Assembly (NCBI GenBank): GCA_963769585.1
Contig: CAVYMJ010000006.1
Location: 806,001 to 870,000, forward strand
Source: SSC3 sp963769585
Lineage (GTDB): Bacteria > Actinomycetota > Actinomycetes > Propionibacteriales > Nocardioidaceae
DNA: 64,000 bases
Direction of reading: 5' to 3'
Numbering within the stretch: position 1 is the stretch's first letter; each line of letters begins with the position of its first letter. The position numbers and the translations under genes were made by a program. Shown here piece after piece: positions 41,148 to 48,837 of the stretch. The notes under the pieces were generated by a model, which saw only the letters and a list, made by a program, of their open reading frames with translations, ran no database searches and was not told the origin of the DNA.

Positions 41148-41656
41148 TGGACTCACCGGTCGGCGAGCTGCGCATCGTGGCTCGTGGCAGCACGATCACC
41201 GCGATCGACTTCGTGGGCGGCTTCGACGACGTGGCGCTGCAGCAGTCGTCCACCGCCCATGCCGTTGCGCGGTCCGGCCGTCCTTTGGGTGACCGTGAGG
41301 ACCAGGCGCCGCTGCTCAAAGAGGCCGTCCGCCAGCTGACGGCCTACTTCGGCCACGACCTCAAGGAGTTCGACCTTCCGGTGGCGCCGGACGGAACCCC
41401 GTTTCAGCACCGGGTCTGGGCGCAGCTGCAGACCATCCCGTTCGGCGAGTCCACCACCTATGGCGAGATCGCGGCCAGGCTGGGGATGACCGGTCACGGG
41501 GCGCGCGCTGTGGGTCTGGCGAACGGCCGGAACCCCATCCCGATCGTGATCCCCTGTCATCGAGTGGTCGGCGCCGACGGGTCGCTGACCGGGTACGGCG
41601 GTGGGGTGGAGCGCAAGCAGGTCCTGCTCGACCTGGAGACCGACTCCCTCTTCTAG
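41135..41656 (+). CDS. ogt: Methylated-DNA--[protein]-cysteine S-methyltransferase
   Basis: The 173-aa suicide methyltransferase repairs O6-methylguanine by transfer to the Cys of IPIVIPCHRVVGADGSLTGYGGG. The helix-turn-helix DNA-binding part FGESTTYGEIAARLGM is present, and the N-terminal ribonuclease-like domain starts MWTLMDSPVGELRI. It overlaps the upstream ada-alkA gene, giving the full set of Ada functions on two proteins. It ends 4 bp inside the convergent MerR gene. Confidence 0.95.
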   Translation: MWTLMDSPVGELRIVARGSTITAIDFVGGFDDVALQQSSTAHAVARSGRPLGDREDQAPLLKEAVRQLTAYFGHDLKEFDLPVAPDGTPFQHRVWAQLQTIPFGESTTYGEIAARLGMTGHGARAVGLANGRNPIPIVIPCHRVVGADGSLTGYGGGVERKQVLLDLETDSLF

Positions 41657-42279
41657 GTCCTCGCGTCCGACCGTGTCGCGCCGGCACGGGCACGGGAAGC
41701 GTTCTCCTGGGCGATCCGGCGGATGGTCAGGATGACAGGCTCCAGCAGGAGCGTGCCGATCACGGCGTGCTCGGCGGCGGCCTCCCGGTCCTCGGACATG
41801 GTGGCGACCTCTGCGTCGGCCACGTCGTGCATGGCGTCGGCGTACGCGTCGAGGAGGTCGTCTGAAGCGGGATGCTCGAGGTCGCTGAGGGCGTCCAGAG
41901 CCTGCGCCAGCACGCGGCGGTGCGGACTCCGGTCGCCCAGTTCCCAGCCGTTGCGCTCCAGCAGCCCGTCGACGCGGGCTAGCGAGCGCTCCGTGGGGTC
42001 ACCCGTGGCCGAGGACAGTCGCACGTGCGCGCTGCCGACCGCTTCGTGCCAGGTGTCAGCGGTGTCTACCCCGTCGAGTACGTCGCGCACCGTGTCCAGG
42101 CGCAGATGGGCGACGTCGGTCAGGGCGCGGATCAGCCGGAGCCGGCGGACGTGGCTGTCGTCGTAGCGTGCCCGGGTCGCTCCGGTGGCCTCACCCGGGC
42201 GCAGAAGACCCTCGCGCAGGTAGAACTTGATGGTCGGGACGGTCAGTCCCGTGCGCGACGAGAGCTCGGCCATCCACAT
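41653..42279 (-). CDS. MerR-family transcriptional regulator
   Basis: The 208-aa protein has a MerR winged helix at the N-terminus (ELSSRTGLTVPTIKFYLREGLL, RYDDSHVRRLRLIRALTD). A longer all-helical C-terminal effector region without clear metal-binding Cys follows. It is divergent from the SGNH hydrolase gene with a 45-bp gap holding a promoter. It likely controls that gene or itself; the ligand is unknown. Confidence 0.88.
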   Translation of the reverse strand: MWMAELSSRTGLTVPTIKFYLREGLLRPGEATGATRARYDDSHVRRLRLIRALTDVAHLRLDTVRDVLDGVDTADTWHEAVGSAHVRLSSATGDPTERSLARVDGLLERNGWELGDRSPHRRVLAQALDALSDLEHPASDDLLDAYADAMHDVADAEVATMSEDREAAAEHAVIGTLLLEPVILTIRRIAQENASRARAGATRSDART

Positions 42280-42288
42280 GAAATCATC

Positions 42289-42318
42289 TTGACATTAGAT
42301 AGTGATGGTGTCCAGTAT
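42289..42318 (+). promoter_or_regulatory. Promoter of the SGNH hydrolase gene, probably leaderless
   Basis: TTGACA (42289-42294) and CAGTAT (42313-42318) are separated by 18 nt, and GTG 42325 follows after 6 nt. GACA (42291) and TGTC (42309) form a small dyad in the spacer, the usual place for MerR binding. Confidence 0.55.
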
Positions 42319-42324
42319 TGGGAT

Positions 42325-43071
42325 GTGAAACTATCCAAAGGTTGGGCGGCTGCCCTCTTGGCACCACCCGTGGTCGCCGGCGTGCTGGCTCGACAGGGTC
42401 TCCGCGTGAGGCGTACGGCGCTGCGGCTGCCAGACGCTCTGGCGCCTGATGGTGAGCACGGCGAGCCAGGCGGCGAGCCGCTGCACTTGGTGGTGGTCGG
42501 CGACTCGGTTGCCTCGGGCGTGGGCGTCGCGCACCACGACGACACGGTCTCGGGCCGGCTGGCCGAGCTCTTGACCAGCTGCCCGACAGGGACGCGGTCG
42601 GTACGACGCAGCGTGATCGCCGCCTCTGGCCACACTGCCTCTGACTCCGTCGCCCTGGTCGCCGACAGGTTGGCCGACGCGGACGTCATCGTGGTCTCCA
42701 CTGGGGTCAACGACACCAAGAACCTGCACTCGCGGCGTCGTTGGAGACGCGACCTGACTGCCTTGTTGGACTCGGTGACCGCGCAGGCCCCGAGTGCCCC
42801 GGTGGTGCTGCTGGGCCTGCCGCCGATGGAGACCTTCCCAGCGATGCCGCGTGCGCTGGGCCTGGCACTTGGAGTGCGGGTACGCCAGATGGATCGGGTC
42901 GGGCGCCAGGTCGCGACCGACTACGTGTCGGTCCGCCGTTTGGAGCTGCCCCGTCGTGAGTTCGCCGGCCTGCCGGACCTGTTCGCACCCGACGGCTTCC
43001 ACCCCTCGGCGTCCCTGCACGACGCCTTCGCCCGCCGGATCCACACCCTCCTGGAGGCGGCTCATGTCTGA
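42325..43071 (+). CDS. SGNH/GDSL hydrolase family protein
   Basis: GTG 42325 gives 248 aa, starting with a short hydrophobic segment (WAAALLAPPVVAGVLA). Block I is VVVGDSVASGVGV (nucleophile Ser), a VSTGVNDTKNL block carries the Asn, and the C-terminal PDGFHPSASLHDAF carries the Asp-x-x-His pair. It is an esterase or lipase of unknown substrate, possibly membrane-anchored. The last 8 bp overlap the following membrane-protein gene. Confidence 0.88.
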   Translation: MKLSKGWAAALLAPPVVAGVLARQGLRVRRTALRLPDALAPDGEHGEPGGEPLHLVVVGDSVASGVGVAHHDDTVSGRLAELLTSCPTGTRSVRRSVIAASGHTASDSVALVADRLADADVIVVSTGVNDTKNLHSRRRWRRDLTALLDSVTAQAPSAPVVLLGLPPMETFPAMPRALGLALGVRVRQMDRVGRQVATDYVSVRRLELPRREFAGLPDLFAPDGFHPSASLHDAFARRIHTLLEAAHV

Positions 43072-43465
43072 GGAGTCGCGCCTTCTGGCGGGCGTCCTGC
43101 TGCTGTCCCTGGTGACGGTGGAGACCGGAGGGCTCTACCTGGTGAGGCTGTGGCGGGGCGGCGAAGCAGTCACGCAGTTCCAGCTAGCCTTCGCCCGCGC
43201 TGGGCATGCTCACGCGGGGGTGCTGCTCATCCTCGGGCTGGTCTGCCAGCTGTTTGTCGACCACACCTCGCTGGACGGCGGTCTGGAGTGGCTGGCGCGC
43301 TCCGGCGTACCGGCTGCGGCGCTCCTGATGCCCGCCGGGTTCTTCGCGGCCTCGGCCGGTCGCGGTCGTGAGGCGCCGAGCAAGCTGATCGGGATCGTCT
43401 TCGCCGGTGCCGTCGTGCTGGCAGCCGGGCTGACCACGCTCGGGGTCGGACTCATCGTGGCTTGA
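43064..43465 (+). CDS. Small integral membrane protein, 133 aa
   Basis: ATG 43064 lies inside the end of the SGNH gene, implying coupling. Four hydrophobic segments are visible (LLAGVLLLSLVTVETGGLYL, GHAHAGVLLILGLVCQLFV, GVPAAALLMPAGFFAASA, LIGIVFAGAVVLAAGLTTLG). ARAGHAHAGVLLILG resembles small membrane proteins with conserved His in a helix. Function unknown. Confidence 0.75.
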   Translation: MSEESRLLAGVLLLSLVTVETGGLYLVRLWRGGEAVTQFQLAFARAGHAHAGVLLILGLVCQLFVDHTSLDGGLEWLARSGVPAAALLMPAGFFAASAGRGREAPSKLIGIVFAGAVVLAAGLTTLGVGLIVA

Positions 43466-43496
43466 GGGCGGCCAAGGGGGGTCAGTGGCGGCGCTA

Positions 43497-44216
43497 CTAC
43501 TCCGCGGCGCGCCGCAGTGACTCGGAGAGCCTCTCGGCGGCGGCAAGGACGGCCGGCGCGTGCATGCGCCCGGGTTGCCGGGAGAGTCGCTCGAGGGGCC
43601 CCGACACGGAGACTGCGGCGATGATCTTCCCGGAGGGGGAGCGGACCGGGGCCGACACCGAAGCGACCCCTTGCTCACGTTCGCCGACCGACTGCGACCA
43701 ACCTCGCCGACGGATCCCGGCAAGGGCAGCAGCCGAGTAGGCGGCGTTCTGGAGGCCGCGGTGCATGCGCTCCGGGTCTTCCCAGGCGAGCAGGATCTGC
43801 GCAGCGGAACCGGCACGCATGGTCAGCTGTGAGCCGACGGGGATGGTGTCGCGCAACCCCGACGGTCGCTCGGCAGCCGCGACGCAGACGCGATACTCGC
43901 CCTGGCGACGCCAGAGCTGAGCAGACTCGCCGGTGATGTCGCGCAGTCGTGCCAGGACTGGACCGGCCGCGGCAAGGAGGCGGTCCTCCCCGGCGGCTGC
44001 GGAGAGCTCGGCCAGTCGTGGGCCGAGCACGAATCGGCCCTGCATGTCCCGGGCCACCAGTCGGTGGTGCTCCAGGGCCACAGCGAGTCGGTGCGCGGTG
44101 GGGCGCGCCAGCCCGGTGCTGGTGACCAGCCCAGCCAGGGTGGCCGGTCCTGCCTCGAGTGCCGAGAGCACGAGGGCGGCTTTGTCGAGAACGCCGACTC
44201 CGCTAGAGTTGTCCAT
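43497..44216 (-). CDS. ndgR: IclR-family regulator of leuCD (NdgR/LtbR-type)
   Basis: ATG 44216 gives 239 aa. It starts MDNSSGVGVLDKAALVL, with the winged helix in ATLAGLVTSTGLARPTAHRL and the IclR effector domain after residue 75 (GESAQLWRRQGEYRVCVAAA, SVSAPVRSPSGKIIAAVSVSG). It closely resembles streptomycete NdgR and corynebacterial LtbR, which act on leuCD and other amino acid genes. Its position, divergent from leuC, agrees. A CCATATGG palindrome covers its start codon. Confidence 0.93.
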   Translation of the reverse strand: MDNSSGVGVLDKAALVLSALEAGPATLAGLVTSTGLARPTAHRLAVALEHHRLVARDMQGRFVLGPRLAELSAAAGEDRLLAAAGPVLARLRDITGESAQLWRRQGEYRVCVAAAERPSGLRDTIPVGSQLTMRAGSAAQILLAWEDPERMHRGLQNAAYSAAALAGIRRRGWSQSVGEREQGVASVSAPVRSPSGKIIAAVSVSGPLERLSRQPGRMHAPAVLAAAERLSESLRRAAE

Positions 44217-44292
44217 ATGGCGATAATGCCGTCTCAGATCGTGAAACGCAAGTAGCCGTGGAGTACGACGGGGGCGCACCGTGAAGGCGCCC

Positions 44293-44322
44293 AACCAGCA
44301 TGACCACAACCAGCATGACCAC
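44293..44322. repeat. Tandem 15-bp repeat before leuC
   Basis: AACCAGCATGACCAC occurs twice head to tail, ending 8 nt before the leuC ribosome binding site (AAGGAGG 44331-44337). It may be part of the NdgR operator region or a recent duplication in the 5' untranslated region. Confidence 0.5.
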
Positions 44323-44342
44323 AATCGGTGAAGGAGGCAGCA

Positions 44343-45749
44343 GTGGGCAAGACCCTTGCTGAGAAGGTCTGGGACGAGCACGTCGTCCGGAGCGCGGCGG
44401 GCGAGCCCGATCTGCTCTACATCGACCTGCACCTCATCCATGAGGTCACCTCACCGCAGGCCTTCGACGGACTGCGCCTGGCGGGCCGCACGGTACGGCG
44501 GCCGGACCTGACCCTCGCCACCGAGGACCACAACGTCCCGACCCTTGACTGGGACAAGCCGATCGCCGACCCGGTCTCCCGGACCCAGGTCGACACGCTG
44601 CGTAAGAACGCCGCCGAGTTCGGCGTACGCCTGCACCCACTCGGTGACGTCGAGCAGGGAATCGTGCACGTCGTGGGCCCGCAGCTGGGTCTGACCCAGC
44701 CGGGGATGACCATCGTCTGCGGCGACTCGCACACCTCCACCCACGGCGCCTTCGGCGCGATCGCCTTCGGCATCGGGACCTCGGAGGTCGAGCACGTGCT
44801 CGCCACGCAGACCCTGATGCAGGCCAAGCCGAAGACGATGGCTGTCACCGTGAACGGCAGCCTGCCGCCGGGAGTGACGGCCAAGGACCTCATCCTCACC
44901 CTGATCACCAGGACGGGCACTGGCGGCGGCCAGGGCTACATCGTGGAGTACCGCGGCCAGGCGATCGAGGAGCTCTCGATGGAGGGCCGGATGACGGTCT
45001 GCAACATGTCGATCGAGTGGGGCGCCAAGGCCGGACTGATCTCACCCGACCAGACCACCTTCGACTACATCGAGGGCAAGCCAGAGGCTCCGAAGGGGTC
45101 CGACTGGACCGCCGCAGTCGAGTACTGGAAGACGCTGGTCACCGATGCCGACGCCACGTTCGACCGCGAGCTGGTGCTGGAGGCCGCGGAACTGACCCCC
45201 TTCGTGACCTGGGGCACCAACCCGGGCCAGGGCGTCCCGCTGGGAGGAACGGTCCCCTCGCCTGACGACTTCGACGACGAGTCGGACAGGGTGGCCGCCG
45301 CAAAGGCGCTGGAGTACATGGGCCTGACCCCCGGCATGTCGATGCGTGAGGTGAAGGTCGACACGGTCTTCGTGGGGTCGTGCACCAACGGTCGCATCGA
45401 GGATCTCCGGCTCGCGGCGGAGATCATCAAGGGTCACAAGGTCGCCGAAGGAACCCGGCTGCTCGTGGTGCCGGGCTCGGTCCGGGTCCGCATGCAGGCG
45501 CACGAGGAAGGGCTCGACCAGGTCTTCATCGAGGCTGGGGGCGAGTGGCGCGGAGCGGGCTGCTCGATGTGCCTGGGTATGAATCCCGACCAGCTCGCCC
45601 CGGAAGAGCGCAGCGCTTCCACGTCGAACCGCAACTTCGAGGGCCGCCAGGGCAAGGGTGGGCGGACCCATCTGGTGTCCGTGCCGGTCGCCGCAGCGAC
45701 GGCCGTCACCGGCCACCTGTCCAGCCCAGCCGACCTGCCTGCGCTCTGA
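44343..45749 (+). CDS. leuC: 3-isopropylmalate dehydratase, large subunit
   Basis: GTG 44343 is preferred since AAGGAGG (44331-44337) lies 5 nt upstream; an in-frame GTG at 44328 precedes that site. The 468-aa aconitase-fold subunit isomerises 2-isopropylmalate to 3-isopropylmalate (and citramalate to 3-methylmalate). Fe-S cysteines are in FVGSCTNGR and GCSMCLGMN; TVCGDSHTSTHGAFGAIAFGIG is the active-site block. It is followed 21 bp later by leuD and divergent from ndgR. Confidence 0.97.
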   Translation: MGKTLAEKVWDEHVVRSAAGEPDLLYIDLHLIHEVTSPQAFDGLRLAGRTVRRPDLTLATEDHNVPTLDWDKPIADPVSRTQVDTLRKNAAEFGVRLHPLGDVEQGIVHVVGPQLGLTQPGMTIVCGDSHTSTHGAFGAIAFGIGTSEVEHVLATQTLMQAKPKTMAVTVNGSLPPGVTAKDLILTLITRTGTGGGQGYIVEYRGQAIEELSMEGRMTVCNMSIEWGAKAGLISPDQTTFDYIEGKPEAPKGSDWTAAVEYWKTLVTDADATFDRELVLEAAELTPFVTWGTNPGQGVPLGGTVPSPDDFDDESDRVAAAKALEYMGLTPGMSMREVKVDTVFVGSCTNGRIEDLRLAAEIIKGHKVAEGTRLLVVPGSVRVRMQAHEEGLDQVFIEAGGEWRGAGCSMCLGMNPDQLAPEERSASTSNRNFEGRQGKGGRTHLVSVPVAAATAVTGHLSSPADLPAL

Positions 45750-45770
45750 CCCGTAGAGGACTCGAGAACC

Positions 45771-46358
45771 ATGGACATGTTCACCAGCCACACCGGGACC
45801 GGGCTGCCGCTGCGGCGCAGCAACGTCGACACCGACCAGATCATCCCAGCGGTCTACCTCAAGCGCGTAACGCGAACCGGCTTCGAGGACGGCCTCTTCG
45901 CGGCCTGGCGGTCCGATCCCGAGTTCGTCGCGAACAGGCCGGAGTACCAGGGGGCGAGCGTCCTGGTCGCCGGCACGGACTTCGGCACTGGGTCGTCGCG
46001 GGAGCACGCGGTCTGGGCCCTGATGGACTACGGCTTCAAGGTGGTGCTGTCGAGCCGGTTCGCCGACATCTTCCGCGGCAACTCGGGCAAGGCGGGGCTG
46101 CTGGCCGCCCAGGTGAGCCAGGACGTCATCGAGCAGCTCTGGCAGCTCGTCGAGGCCGACCCCACCACCGAGATCGTGGTCGACCTTCAGAGCAGGACAG
46201 TCCGGGCAGCGGGCCTGACCGCGCCCTTCGAGATCGACGACTACACGCGCTACCGCTTGCTCAACGGGCTCGACGACATCGGCATCACCCTGGGCAGCGA
46301 GGAACTGATCTCGTCCTACGAGGCCACGCGGCCGTCCTGGAAGCCCGTTACCCTCTGA
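45771..46358 (+). CDS. leuD: 3-isopropylmalate dehydratase, small subunit
   Basis: The 195-aa swivel-domain partner of LeuC has RSNVDTDQIIPAVYLK near the start and the GTDFGTGSSREHAVWAL loop that binds substrate carboxylates. It makes an operon with leuC and ends 12 bp from a convergent acetyltransferase gene. LeuCD may serve both leucine synthesis and the citramalate route from CimA. Confidence 0.97.
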   Translation: MDMFTSHTGTGLPLRRSNVDTDQIIPAVYLKRVTRTGFEDGLFAAWRSDPEFVANRPEYQGASVLVAGTDFGTGSSREHAVWALMDYGFKVVLSSRFADIFRGNSGKAGLLAAQVSQDVIEQLWQLVEADPTTEIVVDLQSRTVRAAGLTAPFEIDDYTRYRLLNGLDDIGITLGSEELISSYEATRPSWKPVTL

Positions 46359-46370
46359 GGCTCCCCTTTC

Positions 46371-47072
46371 CTAGCGGGGCCTGATAGCAAGCTGGGCGAA
46401 GTAGTTCTCGAAGCCGAGCGACTCCGCGATGGCGGTGGAGCGGGGGTTGTCGGCCTCGGCCCGGTAGCGCGCGATCTCATGTGAGCGCACCGCGTACGAC
46501 GTCGCCGCCTTGGCCACCCGGCTACCGAACCCCTTGCCCCTGTACTTGGGGTGCGTGAGCACCCCGACGTCGCTGGGCACGCCTCGGAAGACCGTGAGGT
46601 TGGCTGCAGCTGCGATCTCGTCGCCAGACCTGATCGCAAACGCGACCCCGACGTGCTCGGCGAACCCGCTTGCCTCCCACTTCTTCTTGCTGACCAGGTC
46701 CTCCCAACCGGCCAGGTCGGATGCGGGGACCTGCTCGACCTTCGAGGAAGCCTCGAGCTGCTCGTCGGTGAACGAGTGGATCGTGGGTCCGAGCACCTTG
46801 TGCTCCTCGGTCGCGGGGTGACCCTTCCAGAACTGCGCAGACATCAGGTCGTAGGGGGACTGCTCCACGAGCTCGTCGATCAGGTCCGCTCCAGCCCACT
46901 CGGGCAGAGAGACATGGACACCACCTTCGCGTCCGTAGGTCACGATTCCGGGGTAGTCACCCAGGCCGGCGTGCATTCCCACAGTTACGCCGGGCTTCCA
47001 CAGCATCGAGAGCGGAACGCCCAGCAGGTCCGCGGCCCACAGGTCTATGCGCTCCCAGTTCTTCGACTTCAC
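46371..47072 (-). CDS. GNAT-family N-acetyltransferase
   Basis: The 233-aa protein has the acetyl-CoA pyrophosphate loop in VLTHPKYRGKGFGSRVAKAA (motif A) and the end of the fold ARYRAEADNPRSTAIAESLGFE (motif B). About 110 N-terminal residues precede the GNAT core and match nothing I recognise. The substrate is unknown. It is convergent with leuD and divergent from hup. Confidence 0.88.
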   Translation of the reverse strand: MKSKNWERIDLWAADLLGVPLSMLWKPGVTVGMHAGLGDYPGIVTYGREGGVHVSLPEWAGADLIDELVEQSPYDLMSAQFWKGHPATEEHKVLGPTIHSFTDEQLEASSKVEQVPASDLAGWEDLVSKKKWEASGFAEHVGVAFAIRSGDEIAAAANLTVFRGVPSDVGVLTHPKYRGKGFGSRVAKAATSYAVRSHEIARYRAEADNPRSTAIAESLGFENYFAQLAIRPR

Positions 47073-47265
47073 CAGATGAACGCTACGGGATCCGGACCGC
47101 TGCCCGATACGTCACCCTCCCCGCCGTGCGAGGTGGGGGAATTCCCTTACAGGCTTGGAGATTCGCTCCGCACCTTGCGGGTGCTCACTCCCTGGGTCTT
47201 GGTCATCAGCTGCGCCAGGGGCGAAGAATCCCTTTGAGACACACGGAAAAAGCGTCCCTTGGTGA

Positions 47266-47294
47266 TTGTGACCGCGGCCACTTGCGCCTAGCGT
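47266..47294 (+). promoter_or_regulatory. Promoter of hup
   Basis: TTGTGA (47266-47271) and TAGCGT (47289-47294) are separated by 17 nt. The transcript would start near 47301 with an untranslated region of about 48 nt that holds a GAAAGGGA ribosome binding site. No other feature is seen in the gap 47073-47265. Confidence 0.6.
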
Positions 47295-47348
47295 GCAGTG
47301 GAATGGCTGGGCACAGGCTCAGCTCCATGGTTCACGAAAGGGAAGTCA

Positions 47349-47843
47349 GTGAACAAGAGTCAGCTGATCGACGCGCTCGCCGCCCGGTACGAGGGCAACC
47401 GCAAGGCCGCACAGCACGCCCTCGAGTCGGTGCTCGACACCATCACCCGAGAGCTGGCTAAGGGCGAGAAGGTAGCGATCACCGGTTTCGGGTCGTTCGA
47501 GAAGCGCATCCGCGAAGCACGGTGGGTCCGCAACCCGCGCACCGGGGACCGCATCAAGGCCAAGAAGACCGCGATTCCCAAGTTCACCGCTGGGGCGGAC
47601 CTGAAGGCCGTCGTCTCAGGCAGCAAGAAGCTCGGGAAGCTCACGCTTCCGTCGCCGCTGAAGAAGGCCGCGCCGAAGAAGGCTGCGCCGAAGAAGGCTG
47701 CGCCGGCGAAGAAGGCTGCGCCGGCCAAGAAGGCTGCGCCGGCCAAGAAGGCTGCGGCGAAGAAGGCGCCGGCCAAGAAGGCTGCCGCGAAGAAGGCCCC
47801 CGCCAAGAAGACGGCGGCGAAGAAGACGGCCAAAAAGGCCTGA
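47349..47843 (+). CDS. hup: HU DNA-binding protein with lysine-rich histone-like tail
   Basis: The 164-aa nucleoid protein has an N-terminal HU fold of about 90 residues (MNKSQLIDALAARYEG, GFGSFEKRIREARWVRNPRTG, KKTAIPKFTAGADLKAVV). A C-terminal tail of AAPKK/AAPAKK/AAAKK repeats follows, like mycobacterial HupB and streptomycete HupS. The tail is built from tandem aagaaggctgcgccg-type codons and could vary in copy number. The GTG start is at 47349. Confidence 0.95.
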   Translation: MNKSQLIDALAARYEGNRKAAQHALESVLDTITRELAKGEKVAITGFGSFEKRIREARWVRNPRTGDRIKAKKTAIPKFTAGADLKAVVSGSKKLGKLTLPSPLKKAAPKKAAPKKAAPAKKAAPAKKAAPAKKAAAKKAPAKKAAAKKAPAKKTAAKKTAKKA

Positions 47844-47853
47844 CGCTTCACTC

Positions 47854-47894
47854 GTGACTGTGGGCTGGTCCGTAGGAGGCCGGCCCACAGTCAC
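47854..47894. terminator. Bidirectional hairpin between hup and the convergent small gene
   Basis: GTGACTGTGGGC (47854-47865) and GCCCACAGTCAC (47883-47894) pair over 12 bp. The outer TGACGC/GCGTCA sequences (47841 and about 47900) can extend the fold. The stop codon of the minus-strand gene (47891-47893) lies inside the right arm. Confidence 0.75.
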
Positions 47895-48085
47895 GTCAGC
47901 GTCAGGATCTGGATCCGCTCGATGGTCCCGGCGGGAGCCTCGAGCCGCACGCGTTGTCCGGGCCGGAGCAACCGCAGCCCGGTTCCTTCCAGAGCAGCCG
48001 CGTCAAAGGACAGCGTGCTCCCGTCATCGAGGAAGACCGTGCCCGACCGGGTTGCCTCGTCGTACGTCGCGACCGTTGCCTGCAT
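47891..48085 (-). CDS. Small cold-shock-like OB-fold protein, 64 aa
   Basis: MQATVATYDEATRSGTVFLDDGSTLSFDAAAL followed by LRPGQRVRLEAP matches the five-strand pattern of cold-shock-domain proteins, though the RNP1/RNP2 aromatic motifs are reduced. It is commonly found between hup and cofC in related actinobacteria. It may bind RNA or DNA. It is 13 bp downstream of cofC and probably co-transcribed. Confidence 0.75.
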   Translation of the reverse strand: MQATVATYDEATRSGTVFLDDGSTLSFDAAALEGTGLRLLRPGQRVRLEAPAGTIERIQILTLT

Positions 48086-48098
48086 GGGTCGACCCTAG

Positions 48099-48740
48099 TC
48101 ACAGGCCGTGGGCCGTGACCACGCAAGCCGTCCGTTCGCCGACTCCGAGCTTCAAGGCGGTCGCCAGGTCCGCAGGCGTGTCCACATCGTGACGCAGGCC
48201 GGGCACGTCGGTGCCCAGCTCGTACGCACCGGCCTCCAGGTGAGCCAGTCGCGAGTCGAGCCCGAAGCGGGTGCGGAAGGTCTCCAGCGTCGGGGCGGCC
48301 ACCGCGGTGGTCCCGAGCCCGTGTGCGTCAGCCACGAACGAGAGGCCCTGGTCCTGGGCAGCGAGCAGCGCTTCGGTCAGCTCGTCCGCTCGCAGGGCGG
48401 GCAGATCGGAGAAGACCGCGGCCAGCCCGAGCCCGGGGTCCGCCCGGTGCAGTTCGGCGGCACCGAGCAGCAGCGTGCCGTTGAGGTCGCCGGTGACACC
48501 GTCAGGAATGACCTGCACACCCAGGGACGCCAGGTCAGCGGCGAAGAAGGCGTCGTCGGTCACGACGAGCACCCTGCTGACCAGTGAGCAACGGATCACT
48601 GCACTGATCGTGTCCATGGCGAACGCGACGCTCAGCTCCCGGCGTACGGCGTCGCCAAGCGGCGCCAGACGAGACTTGGCAACGGCTGGCGCCTTGACCG
48701 GGATGACCACGCCGTAGGACGGCATCGGGCGAGACGACAT
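48099..48740 (-). CDS. cofC: 2-phospho-L-lactate/phosphoenolpyruvate guanylyltransferase
   Basis: The 213-aa nucleotidyltransferase starts YGVVIPVKAPAVAKSRLAPLG (nucleotide loop) and has VIPDGVTGDLNGTLLLGA and AAVFSDLPALRADEL with the metal-binding Asp. It activates 2-phospholactate or phosphoenolpyruvate for coenzyme F420 assembly; mycobacterial FbiD, the counterpart, uses PEP. F420 genes fit an actinobacterium. It is divergent from plsC. Confidence 0.92.
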   Translation of the reverse strand: MSSRPMPSYGVVIPVKAPAVAKSRLAPLGDAVRRELSVAFAMDTISAVIRCSLVSRVLVVTDDAFFAADLASLGVQVIPDGVTGDLNGTLLLGAAELHRADPGLGLAAVFSDLPALRADELTEALLAAQDQGLSFVADAHGLGTTAVAAPTLETFRTRFGLDSRLAHLEAGAYELGTDVPGLRHDVDTPADLATALKLGVGERTACVVTAHGL

Positions 48741-48837
48741 TGTGCGCTCGATCCTTTCAGGTCGGTCCCACGGCGTCGAAGGCGGTGAGCAGTAGTCTCG
48801 TCATGGGCCGAGAGCAGGCCGACGGGAGGAGGAGGAC

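Noticed and set aside
44298..44362. Leader peptide before leuC in the ATG frame of the 15-bp repeat
   Set aside because: The frame has no leucine codons, overlaps the leuC start and is not followed by a terminator.
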